Of a stretch of DNA of 64,000 bases, positions 57,882 through 64,000 are shown piece after piece. Each line of letters starts with the position of its first letter. Position 1 is the first letter of the stretch. The DNA comes from Pleomorphomonas oryzae DSM 16300 (GTDB lineage: Bacteria; Pseudomonadota; Alphaproteobacteria; Rhizobiales; Pleomorphomonadaceae). The notes beneath the pieces are model-generated. The model saw only the letters and a list, made by a program, of their open reading frames with translations, had not been told where the DNA came from and did not search any database. A program made the translations under genes and the position numbers. The stretch spans positions 1-64,000 of the forward strand of contig NZ_AUHB01000008.1 of the NCBI RefSeq assembly GCF_000422965.1. Direction: 5' to 3'.

Positions 57882-58009
57882 CCGGCGAATGCCGGATGGA
57901 ACTACAGTCTCGACCCCAAGGGGATCCCTGCATGGGTTCGACTCCCTGCCTCGACGGCGCTCTCTGGCACGAGCGGGGGATCCCGAGTTTCATCCACCTT
58001 TGTCGCCGG
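57882..58009 (+). ncRNA. Y-RNA-like element Y3 with T-arm module
   Basis: Outer stem CCGGCGA/TCGCCGG, internal loop ATGCC against ACCTTTG, upper stem GGATGGAAC/GTTTCATCC with one G-U. Inside, GGGATCCC at 57921 can pair with its copy at 57977. That encloses a T-arm-like GGG-TTCGACT-CCC and a CTCG...CGAG stem. There is no D-arm, so it looks like a partly decayed or simplified mimic. Confidence 0.72.
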
Positions 58010-58027
58010 AGCCATATGTGACAACAC

Positions 58028-58159
58028 CTCGGCGAATGCCGACGGGACTACAGGTAGAGCGTCCGGTCACAAGACCGGAAGGCCGGATGTTCAAATCATC
58101 CCCGAACCTTCGTGAAGGTCTCGGTAGCTCAGCAACGTCTCGTCACCTTCGTCGCCGAG
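58028..58159 (+). ncRNA. Y-RNA-like element Y4 with D-loop-opened tRNA mimic
   Basis: Outer stem CTCGGCGA/TCGCCGAG, internal loop ATGCC against ACCTTCG, upper stem GACGGGAC/GTCTCGTC. Inside, in order: GGTAGAGC (D-arm 3' half, 58053), an anticodon-arm-like TCCGG...CCGGA, a perfect T-arm GGATG-TTCAAAT-CATCC (58085-58101), a 9-bp acceptor-like stem capped by CGTG, TA, and GCTCAG (D-arm 5' half, 58127). GCTC pairs with GAGC across the Ro stem, so the Ro stem is inserted in the D-loop. Confidence 0.78.
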
Positions 58160-58176
58160 ACCGTTTGGGGAAATAA

Positions 58177-58267
58177 CTCCGGCGAATGACGGCGGGACTA
58201 CATGGGTCATCGAGGTTCGACTCCTCGCCGGCGAAAGCCGAGCGTCTCGCCACCATCGTCGCCGGAG
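58177..58267 (+). ncRNA. Y-RNA-like element Y5 with T-arm and GAAA-capped stem
   Basis: Outer stem CTCCGGCGA/TCGCCGGAG (9 bp), internal loop ATGAC against ACCATCG, upper stem GGCGGGAC/GTCTCGCC. Inside are a perfect T-arm CGAGG-TTCGACT-CCTCG (58211-58227) and a stub CGGC-GAAA-GCCG (58229-58240), with a GNRA cap in place of the acceptor stem. No D-arm. It ends 43 bases before the rtcB start. Confidence 0.78.
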
Positions 58268-58309
58268 CCACAAAAATGAACGGGGCAAGCACCCGAAATG
58301 AGGACGATC

Positions 58310-59698
58310 ATGGTACGCGTTATGAGTGGCCAGGACTTGATCGACGCCGGCTTACCGCAGGGGAGCTGGTTCCGCCCGGCGTTGGACGAGGCGAACCGCG
58401 TGCTGGAGGCAGGCGGCACGGAAGCCGAGGCGCTCACCGCCGCGCTTCTCTACCGGCCTGCGCCGACCTTGGCAGTGCGTCCGGCCGGCGAACTGCCCTT
58501 CTTCAAGAACATCGAAGCCGACAGCGTCGATGAGGAAGCCAATATCGCGGCCGTCGAGTACACCATGACCGCCTTGATGCGCACTCCCGTGATCAAGGCC
58601 GGCGCCGTGATGCCGGACGCTTGTCCCGCCGGCCCGCCCGGCACCATCCCGGTCGGAGGCGTGGTGGCGTCGGAAGCCATTCACCCGGGAATGCACTCCG
58701 CGGATATCTGCTGCTCCATGGCGATCTCGCTCTTTGCAGGCATCGCGCCGAAGGACCTGCTCGATGCCGTCCATGCCGTAACCCACTTCGGCCCCGGTGG
58801 CCGGGCGCGCGGGAGCCAGATCCGGCCGCCGGCCGACCTGATGACCGCCTTCGACGCCCATCCGATGCTGAACGATCTGACGAGCGTGGCGATCGAGCAT
58901 TTCGCCACCCAGGGCGACGGCAATCACTTCGCCTTCGTCGGCCAGATGAAATCGACCGGCGAGACGGCGCTCGTCACCCATCACGGTTCGCGTGCGCCGG
59001 GGGCGAAGCTCTATAGCAAGGGCATGAAGATCGCCGGGAAGATGCGCGAGAGCCTTTCGCCTGAAACCTTGCCGCAGAACGCCTGGATTCCGGCGGATAC
59101 GACCGAAGGCGAAGCCTATTGGAGCGCCTTACAGCTCGTCCGCGCGTGGACGAAGGCCAACCACTTTGCCATCCACGATCTGGCGGCGGATCGGTTGGCG
59201 GCCAAGGTCACCGATCGCTTCTGGAACGAGCATAACTTCGTGTTCCGCAAGTCCGATGGCCTCTTCTACCACGCCAAGGGCGCCACGCCCGCCTTTTCGG
59301 GCTTCGCAGACGATGCAACCGACCTGACGCTGATCCCGCTCAACATGGCGGAACCGGTGTTGATCGTGCGCGGCAAGAATGCCGACCATGGGCTCGGCTT
59401 CTCGCCGCACGGAGCCGGGCGCAACTTCTCGCGCTCGCATCACAAGCGCATGAAGGCCGAAATGACCACGGAGGAGATCATGGCGGAAGAGACCGCCGGG
59501 CTCGACGCTCGCTTCTTCTGCGGCAATCCGGATATTTCCGAGTTGCCGAGCGCTTACAAGAATGCCGCGTCCGTTCGGGCTCAGATCAAGGGCTTTGGCT
59601 TGGCGGAGGTGGTCGACGAAGTGGTGCCCTATGGCTCGATCATGGCGGGAGACTGGGAGATCGACGCTCCCTGGCGCCGCAGGAAAGCCACGCGTTGA
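58310..59698 (+). CDS. rtcB: RtcB-family 3'-phosphate RNA ligase
   Basis: 462 residues. The Mn/GTP-site residues are recognisable. The Asp-x-x-Cys motif is HSADICCSM (canonical DIGCGM), followed by GDGNHFAFV, the His motif in HHGSRAPGAKLYSKG, and SPHGAGRNFSRS with the guanylylated His. It joins 3'-phosphate or 2',3'-cyclic phosphate RNA ends to 5'-OH ends. It belongs to the divergent operon-linked RtcB subfamily. No rtcA or archease follows. GAGGA precedes the ATG at 58310. The ATG at 58325 is possible. Confidence 0.9.
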   Translation: MVRVMSGQDLIDAGLPQGSWFRPALDEANRVLEAGGTEAEALTAALLYRPAPTLAVRPAGELPFFKNIEADSVDEEANIAAVEYTMTALMRTPVIKAGAVMPDACPAGPPGTIPVGGVVASEAIHPGMHSADICCSMAISLFAGIAPKDLLDAVHAVTHFGPGGRARGSQIRPPADLMTAFDAHPMLNDLTSVAIEHFATQGDGNHFAFVGQMKSTGETALVTHHGSRAPGAKLYSKGMKIAGKMRESLSPETLPQNAWIPADTTEGEAYWSALQLVRAWTKANHFAIHDLAADRLAAKVTDRFWNEHNFVFRKSDGLFYHAKGATPAFSGFADDATDLTLIPLNMAEPVLIVRGKNADHGLGFSPHGAGRNFSRSHHKRMKAEMTTEEIMAEETAGLDARFFCGNPDISELPSAYKNAASVRAQIKGFGLAEVVDEVVPYGSIMAGDWEIDAPWRRRKATR

Positions 59699-59712
59699 TC
59701 AGGGCTTCGAGT

Positions 59713-59738
59713 TGGCCGTCAGCGATGCCTGACGGCCA
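59713..59738. terminator. Hairpin after rtcB
   Basis: TGGCCGTCAG and CTGACGGCCA form a perfect 10-bp stem around CGATGC, 15 bases after the rtcB stop. No U-run follows. It is the probable end of the RNA repair operon. Confidence 0.6.
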
Positions 59739-59747
59739 GCCGGAGTA

Positions 59748-59892
59748 TCACCCCATGCTGGACGCCAGCAGCCTCTGGGCGTTCATGGTCACCAGCACCG
59801 TGGCGCCGGTGTCTGCAAGGATGGCTGGCAAGAGGCCGGTGATGCCAAGGATCGTGGTGATGAGGAACACACTCTTGAGGCCGATGGAAAAA
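59748..59892 (-). pseudogene. 3' remnant of a heavy-metal P1B-type ATPase gene
   Basis: About 47 codons reading FSIGLKSVFLITTILGITGL, then an alanine-rich helix and LADTGATVLVTMNAQRLL, ending at TGA (59748-59750). This is the conserved C-terminal end of CadA/ZntA-type ATPases. All catalytic domains are missing. The remnant abuts the L,D-transpeptidase stop codon, marking a deletion or rearrangement junction. Confidence 0.85.
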
Positions 59893-60933
59893 TCACGTCC
59901 CCGGCCGGCTGGCGCCGCCGGCCGTCATTCTCGCCAACACGTCCGGCGTGTAGGGGTCGGCCAGTGCCGCGTCCGGCTGGCTGACCGGCGTCTTTTGCGA
60001 GGTCATCTTGGAAAGCCGCTCCGGCCCCTTGTCCTGCAGGATGGCGCGGAAAGCCGGGTGCATGCCGCCGTCGACATAAGACATTGCCGGCACCACCGGA
60101 TTGGCGGCGACGATGGCGGCGGCGGCGGCATCGTCCTTGGCCGCCTTGGCGGCGACCGCGGCGGTGAGCTGGGCGTCGGCCTCTAACGCCGGACAGGGAG
60201 TAATTGGATCGATCGTGTCGTCGATATTATTCGCGTTGAACACATAGCGGCTGCCGCAATAGCCAACGCGCGGCTCTCTACGCGTCAGCTCGAAGGCGTC
60301 GCTGCCTTCCTTGAGGTTGCGCCAGAACGGCATGTTCGGGTCGTTGCGGTGCAGGACGAGATTGGCCGGCGTCATGCGGAAGGGTAGCGCCTCCACCTGG
60401 AAGGCCGGCTGGCCACCCCGGAAGGCCTCGCGTGCCAGCGCGTAGATTTCGAAGGCCGCATCGTCGGTCATCGCGTAGCAGCCGCGCGACGAGCAGGCGC
60501 CGTGGATCATCAGATAGGAGCCCTGATAACCAAGGGCCGCCTCCAGCCGATTGGGAAAACCGAGATTGAAGGAGAGGTAATAACGGCTGTCCGGGTTCAT
60601 CTGGCGCTGCGCGATGGTATAGAAACCCTCCGGCGTCTGGCGATCGCCATCCACCTTCTTCGGCCCCAGCTTTCCCGACCAGCGGCAGATCGGATAGGTC
60701 TTGAACAGCACGTAGCGGCCGTCACGGCCCATCTTCCAGAGCTCGAGCTCGCTCTCCTGCTTGAAGACGCGGATCAGGATGGGCGAGGCAACGCTAAGGC
60801 CGCGGCTGTTCATCTCGGACAGCAGCTTTGGCGGCACCGGTCGCTCCGACCGTTTGAGATCGTCGCCAAACAGCGCGCAGCCGGAAAGCGCCATCAAGGC
60901 GCTGAGAAGGAACGCGGCTGAACGCAATTTCAC
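59893..60933 (-). CDS. L,D-transpeptidase (YafK/YkuD-type) lipoprotein
   Basis: 346 residues. The signal ends in the lipobox LSGC, so it is membrane-anchored. The YkuD catalytic motif is IHGACSSRGCYAMTD, with Cys near residue 153 and upstream His. It forms 3-3 peptidoglycan crosslinks or, like YafK/DpaA, cleaves lipoprotein-peptidoglycan links. The C-terminal about 100 residues are Ala/Asp-rich and less conserved, and end exactly at the ATPase remnant, so the tail may have been altered by the rearrangement. Confidence 0.88.
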   Translation of the reverse strand: MKLRSAAFLLSALMALSGCALFGDDLKRSERPVPPKLLSEMNSRGLSVASPILIRVFKQESELELWKMGRDGRYVLFKTYPICRWSGKLGPKKVDGDRQTPEGFYTIAQRQMNPDSRYYLSFNLGFPNRLEAALGYQGSYLMIHGACSSRGCYAMTDDAAFEIYALAREAFRGGQPAFQVEALPFRMTPANLVLHRNDPNMPFWRNLKEGSDAFELTRREPRVGYCGSRYVFNANNIDDTIDPITPCPALEADAQLTAAVAAKAAKDDAAAAAIVAANPVVPAMSYVDGGMHPAFRAILQDKGPERLSKMTSQKTPVSQPDAALADPYTPDVLARMTAGGASRPGT

Positions 60934-61034
60934 GGGTTAAGCCTTTCATCGGGTCGAGTATGCCTGCGCGCCGACACGCGGGATGCGCTACTCCATTTGC
61001 CGGTGATTTGGCAACCGCCCGGCCCGGCAACGGA

Positions 61035-61331
61035 TCAGGCCGTCTCACACGGCCGGATGCGATCAAGCACCTCCGCCATCTCCTCGGCTGCCGCCGACAG
61101 GTCGTATTTGGACTGCAGGTTCATGAACCACTGCGGATCGAAGGCCAGGAAGCGGCCGAGCCGCAAGGCGATGCTGGCGGAAATACCTTGCCGGCCGTGA
61201 CAGATTTCATCGACGCGGCTACGGGGAACATCAATCGCATCGGCCAGCGCAGGAACGGAAATTCCCAGCGGTTCCAGGAATTCCTGCTTGAGGACGATGC
61301 CGGGATGCGGCAGCGAAACTTCGCGTGGCAT
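61035..61331 (-). CDS. higA: HigA-family antitoxin, no toxin partner seen
   Basis: 98 residues. Starts MPREVSLPHPGIVLKQEFLE, with the XRE helix-turn-helix (VPALADAIDVPRSRVDEICH) and the HigA-typical LRLGRFLAFDPQWFMNLQ. GAGGAGG supports the ATG at 61331. The toxin higB normally lies immediately upstream. Instead there is a 112-base gap and a HicB gene, so the antitoxin is apparently an orphan. Confidence 0.85.
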   Translation of the reverse strand: MPREVSLPHPGIVLKQEFLEPLGISVPALADAIDVPRSRVDEICHGRQGISASIALRLGRFLAFDPQWFMNLQSKYDLSAAAEEMAEVLDRIRPCETA

Positions 61332-61443
61332 GGTGGTGGCCTCCTCAATGACCGTCACAGAGCTAGAACAAGACCTGATGTTTAGCTGGCGTTCTCCGCG
61401 CCGGGGACTTCAGACAGAATATGGCCAGCGCTTACAGCGCGCC

Positions 61444-61833
61444 TCACACCTGAAGACTGGCGCGGATGGCCTCGGCGATCTTTTCCGAACGGGTAACGCC
61501 ACTCGCCTTGGCAGCGCGATCGAGGGCGGCAAGCATGTGCTCGTTCAGCGAGATCTGCACGGGCACCGATCTTCCCGGCATGTCCACCGGCACCGCTGCG
61601 ATGATCGCCTCGTGAATTTCCAGCGTCCGGCGAATGTCGTCGATGGTCCGTAATGCCGGGAGGGCCTGGCTCTTCTCGCCCAGGCTCTTCACGTGGGCTG
61701 CCAGCGCGACGGCGGCACGGGCGATCGCGTCATTGAGATTGGTCGCGGCCGAGACGCACCCCGGAAAATCCGGAAAGGACACGCCAAAACTGCTGTTTTC
61801 TTCTTCATGAATGAGGGCGACAGCGTAGGCCAT
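61444..61833 (-). CDS. hicB: HicB-family antitoxin, no toxin partner seen
   Basis: 129 residues. The N-terminal partial RNase-H fold contains GVSFPDFPGCVSAATNLNDA. The C-terminal ribbon-helix-helix-like DNA-binding part holds VQISLNEHMLAALDRAAKA. HicA, about 60 residues, would be expected upstream but no HicA-like frame is found. AGGAGG precedes the ATG. Confidence 0.87.
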   Translation of the reverse strand: MAYAVALIHEEENSSFGVSFPDFPGCVSAATNLNDAIARAAVALAAHVKSLGEKSQALPALRTIDDIRRTLEIHEAIIAAVPVDMPGRSVPVQISLNEHMLAALDRAAKASGVTRSEKIAEAIRASLQV

Positions 61834-62150
61834 GTGAGCCTCCTGGCTCCGATATCAAAATGAGAGGGGGGTTCCACGAGGGAAAGGCGCCCGGCACGAG
61901 GAGCCAAAGAACTCCCTCGCAACCCGAGGACCTCAGACCGGAAACGGCGCGCCCAATTTCGGCCCGAGACAGTCTACGGTCGCAAATGATGGTAAACAAA
62001 ATCTTAATATGATGCAAAAGCTCATTTTATTCCGCGCACATTCTCAGGCCTTTTAACCGAAAAGTGATCGGACGAACTGGTGTCAAACCACGAGCCCAAG
62101 CGGGATGAGCTCGAGCGCCGCCCGTAAAGGTGAGCCATCACGCGGCGGCT
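61834..62150. other. Intergenic region upstream of hicB
   Basis: It separates hicB from the tetR gene. I looked for hicA here on the minus strand and found no match to its usual double-stranded-RNA-binding fold. The 61980-62040 segment is AT-rich and likely the hicB promoter. Confidence 0.4.
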
Positions 62151-62789
62151 TCAACCGTGCATTGTCACCCCGCCATAGCCGGCCGCCTTCAGCACCAGGG
62201 CGACATGCGCATGGGCGATGGCCGAGAGCTCAGGCCGACGCGCACCGGCTCGCGCGCGCAGCGCCAGGGAGTGCTGTAGCGCGGCAAGCATCGCCGCGAG
62301 CCCGCGAACATCGGCATCGGGCGATATCTCACCGGCCTCGGCCGCGATGGCCATCCGCCGCTGGAGCAGGCTATCGGATCTTTCGACCGCGGCGGCCAGC
62401 TCCGCTCCGATCACCGGGTCGGCGGCGGCCTCGCCGGAGATGACGCTGAGCACTGGGCAGCCGAGCGGCGAACCCTCCCGCGAAAAATAAGCGTCGATGA
62501 TCGCGCTGAAATAATCCTCAAGGCCCTTTTGCAGCGACGGCTCCTCGAACAGGGCATGCAGCCGCTGTTCGGCCGACTGCTCCGAGTATTGGCGCACAGC
62601 TTTGCGGTAGATCTCGAACTTGTTGCCGAAGGCGGCATAGAGGCTCGGCCGCGCCATGTTGGTCGCTTCCGACAAGTGGTCGAGCGAGGTGGCGGTATAA
62701 CCGCGCCGCCGGAATTCGCCGAGGGCGGCGGCCAGCGCTTCTTCCGGATCATATTCCCTGGGCCGGCCACGGGCGGGTTTACTTTTCAT
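62151..62789 (-). CDS. TetR/AcrR regulator divergent from gap
   Basis: 212 residues. The helix-turn-helix is at about 28-52 (YTATSLDHLSEATNMARPSL, then YAAFGNKFEIYRKAV). The C-terminal domain carries GCPVLSVISGEAAADP, a form common in AcrR-type regulators of stress or drug genes. It is divergent from gap across 85 bases. Its target is unclear and may be only itself. Confidence 0.85.
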   Translation of the reverse strand: MKSKPARGRPREYDPEEALAAALGEFRRRGYTATSLDHLSEATNMARPSLYAAFGNKFEIYRKAVRQYSEQSAEQRLHALFEEPSLQKGLEDYFSAIIDAYFSREGSPLGCPVLSVISGEAAADPVIGAELAAAVERSDSLLQRRMAIAAEAGEISPDADVRGLAAMLAALQHSLALRARAGARRPELSAIAHAHVALVLKAAGYGGVTMHG

Positions 62790-62874
62790 TTTGTACCGTT
62801 TCGCAAGAAATGAATTGCTGCTCTATTTTATGCGACCTAGTATGAAAATGTGAGAGGAAAAATGGAGATCTGAA

Positions 62875-63876
62875 ATGGCTGATAAAATCCGCATCGGTAT
62901 CAATGGCTTCGGCCGCATCGGCCGCATGGTTTTCCGCGCCGCCGAGGCGCGTGACAATCTGGAGGTGGTGGCGGTGAACGACCTGCTGCCCATCGATCAT
63001 CTGGCCTATCTCCTCAAATACGACAGCGTACACGGCGCGTTTGCCGGCGAGGTGGCGACAGAGGCCGGCGCGCTCCGCGTTGACGGTCGCGAGGTTTCAG
63101 CCTTTGAGGAAAAGGAGCCGGCCGCCATCCGCTGGGCCGACCAGGGCGTCGATTTGGTGATCGACTCGACCGGGCGCTTTCTGACCACCGAAGCCGCCGA
63201 GGGGCACATCAGGGCCGGCGCCAGGAAAGTGGTGCTGTCGGCGCCGCCCAAGGACGACACGCCGGTGTTCGTGATGGGCGTCAACGCCGCCCACTATGAC
63301 GGTCAGGCCATCGTCTCCAACGCCTCCTGCACTACCAACTGCGTGGCCCCGCTCGCCAAGCTGATGAACGATCTCTACGGCCTCGAAGAGGCGCTGATGC
63401 TGACCGTCCATGCCGTGACGGCGAGCCAGAACCCCGTCGATGGCGTGGCCCGCAAGGACTGGCGCTTCGGACGCGGCATTTTGGGCAACATCATTCCTGC
63501 CACCACCGGCGCGGCGCGCATGGTGGGCAAGGTCATCCCCGAGTTGAACGGACGGATCAACGGCATGGCGGTGCGCGTGCCTGTGGCCGACGTCTCGATG
63601 GTGGACCTCACCTGCCGGCTGCGCACCAGGGCGTCCTACGCCGAGATATCCGAGGCGATCCGCGATGCCGCGGCCGGCGCCTATCGCGGCATCCTGCAAT
63701 GGTGCGACGAGCCGGTCGTCTCGACCGACCTCCAGGGCAATCCGCACAGCTCGATCTTCGACGTGAAGGCCGGCATGCAGACCTCGGAAGGCCTGACCAA
63801 GCTGATCGCCTGGTACGACAACGAATGGGGCTATGCCAACCGATGCCTGGATTTGGCCAAGCACGTGATGAGATAA
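62875..63876 (+). CDS. gap: Type I glyceraldehyde-3-phosphate dehydrogenase
   Basis: 333 residues, full length. The NAD site is INGFGRIGRMVFR and the catalytic Cys is in SNASCTTNCVAPL (about residue 150). The S-loop and phosphate-binding residues are as in type I enzymes. The sequence ends WYDNEWGYANRCLDLAKHVM. It oxidises glyceraldehyde-3-phosphate in glycolysis. Asp after the Rossmann strand (VNDLL) indicates NAD preference. The start is at 62875. No pgk or tkt gene is adjacent. Confidence 0.96.
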   Translation: MADKIRIGINGFGRIGRMVFRAAEARDNLEVVAVNDLLPIDHLAYLLKYDSVHGAFAGEVATEAGALRVDGREVSAFEEKEPAAIRWADQGVDLVIDSTGRFLTTEAAEGHIRAGARKVVLSAPPKDDTPVFVMGVNAAHYDGQAIVSNASCTTNCVAPLAKLMNDLYGLEEALMLTVHAVTASQNPVDGVARKDWRFGRGILGNIIPATTGAARMVGKVIPELNGRINGMAVRVPVADVSMVDLTCRLRTRASYAEISEAIRDAAAGAYRGILQWCDEPVVSTDLQGNPHSSIFDVKAGMQTSEGLTKLIAWYDNEWGYANRCLDLAKHVMR

Positions 63877-63886
63877 GGCGTAGCGT

Positions 63887-63915
63887 CTCGGCGGCCGGAA
63901 GGACCGGTCGCCGAG
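63887..63915. terminator. Hairpin after gap
   Basis: CTCGGCGGCCGG pairs with CCGGTCGCCGAG (12 bp with one G-U) around AAGGA, 10 bases after the gap stop. There is no U-run. Confidence 0.55.
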
Positions 63916-63931
63916 GCCGTCGAAGAATGCA

Positions 63932-64000
63932 CTAGGCGGCGAAGTCGAGGTTCATCGGTTTCGGCTTATGAGGTGCCGCATCTTGCGTTACCGGCACGGA
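63932..64000 (-). CDS. Partial gene at right edge (C-terminus only)
   Basis: 23 codons, including the stop, read leftward, ending PVTQDAAPHKPKPMNLDFAA and TAG. Codon use looks coding. The rest of the gene lies outside the window and the family cannot be told. Confidence 0.5.
   Translation of the reverse strand, partial: SVPVTQDAAPHKPKPMNLDFAA

Noticed and set aside
57624-58267. CRISPR array
   Set aside because: The repeated GGCGAATGCCG segments are only the 5' halves of stems, spacing varies from 88 to 170 bases, and the spacers are structured. No cas genes are near. The CARF domain belongs to RtcR.
61805-62017. A HicA toxin upstream of hicB
   Set aside because: The short frame here (starting MHHIKILFTIICDRRLSRAE) lacks the HicA glycine-His core and basic strand pattern. 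It also overlaps the hicB promoter and ribosome site.

Overview
This is a GC-rich window of roughly 60-65% G+C, by eye, from an alphaproteobacterium, most likely Hyphomicrobiales (rhizobia-like). The clues are an HWE-family histidine kinase, DUF2336 and DUF6481 proteins, a usg protein, TetR-adaptor-permease RND operons, and strongly GC-ending codons. It is chromosomal in character: groES-groEL, gap, ettA and ade are present, and no phage, integrase, transposase, rRNA gene or CRISPR array is visible. Genus cannot be fixed from the sequence alone.

Layout. 0-7 kb (minus strand): a soluble PAS-PAS chemotaxis receptor, a DUF2336 protein, an SDR oxidoreductase, a small hypothetical, tam and ettA. 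7-9.5 kb (plus): HWE kinase, then a cold-shock gene with a long leader and a clear terminator, followed by two small charged proteins. 9.7-16.5 kb (minus): a PagL-like lipid A deacylase and a five-gene operon (tetR, adaptor, RND pump, 95-residue mini-RND, DUF3313 lipoprotein). 16.6-22.8 kb: GntR regulator divergent from a spermidine/putrescine-type ABC importer ending in a hydantoin-racemase-like gene. 22.8-25.1 kb: a shortened adenosylhomocysteinase-like gene divergent from a LacI regulator, with twin operators between them. 25.4-30.7 kb: PAP2 membrane enzyme, globin-coupled chemotaxis receptor, DUF2478, NAD(P)-epimerase-like SDR and hypotheticals. 30.9-36.5 kb: a second tetR-adaptor-RND operon. 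36.4-37.2 kb: a gene-poor gap with tiny candidate genes and a terminator.

37.2-43.8 kb: SnoaL-like protein, LysR, then a LacI-controlled set of phytase-like histidine acid phosphatase, organophosphate antiporter and inositol-monophosphatase-like protein, with three matching operator palindromes. 44-54 kb: secreted TPR-like repeat protein, adenine deaminase, Na+/H+ antiporter, groES-groEL, usg, an alginate-lyase-like protein, and an FtrA/rhodanese pair.

54.2-59.7 kb is the most interesting region. It is an RNA-repair locus with RtcR (CARF plus sigma-54 activator) divergent from a sigma-54 promoter, a Ro60/TROVE protein (Rsr), a 0.65-kb array of five tandem Y-RNA-like elements, and RtcB ligase. 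Each Y RNA has the same covarying Ro-binding stem but carries a different insert. These range from none, through a T-arm plus capped stem, to nearly complete circularly permuted tRNA mimics. Two inserts are opened at different places, one at the anticodon and one inside the D-loop.

59.7-64 kb: a P-type ATPase remnant, an L,D-transpeptidase lipoprotein, two antitoxin genes without toxins (HigA, HicB), a TetR regulator divergent from gap, and the 3' end of one more gene at the right edge.
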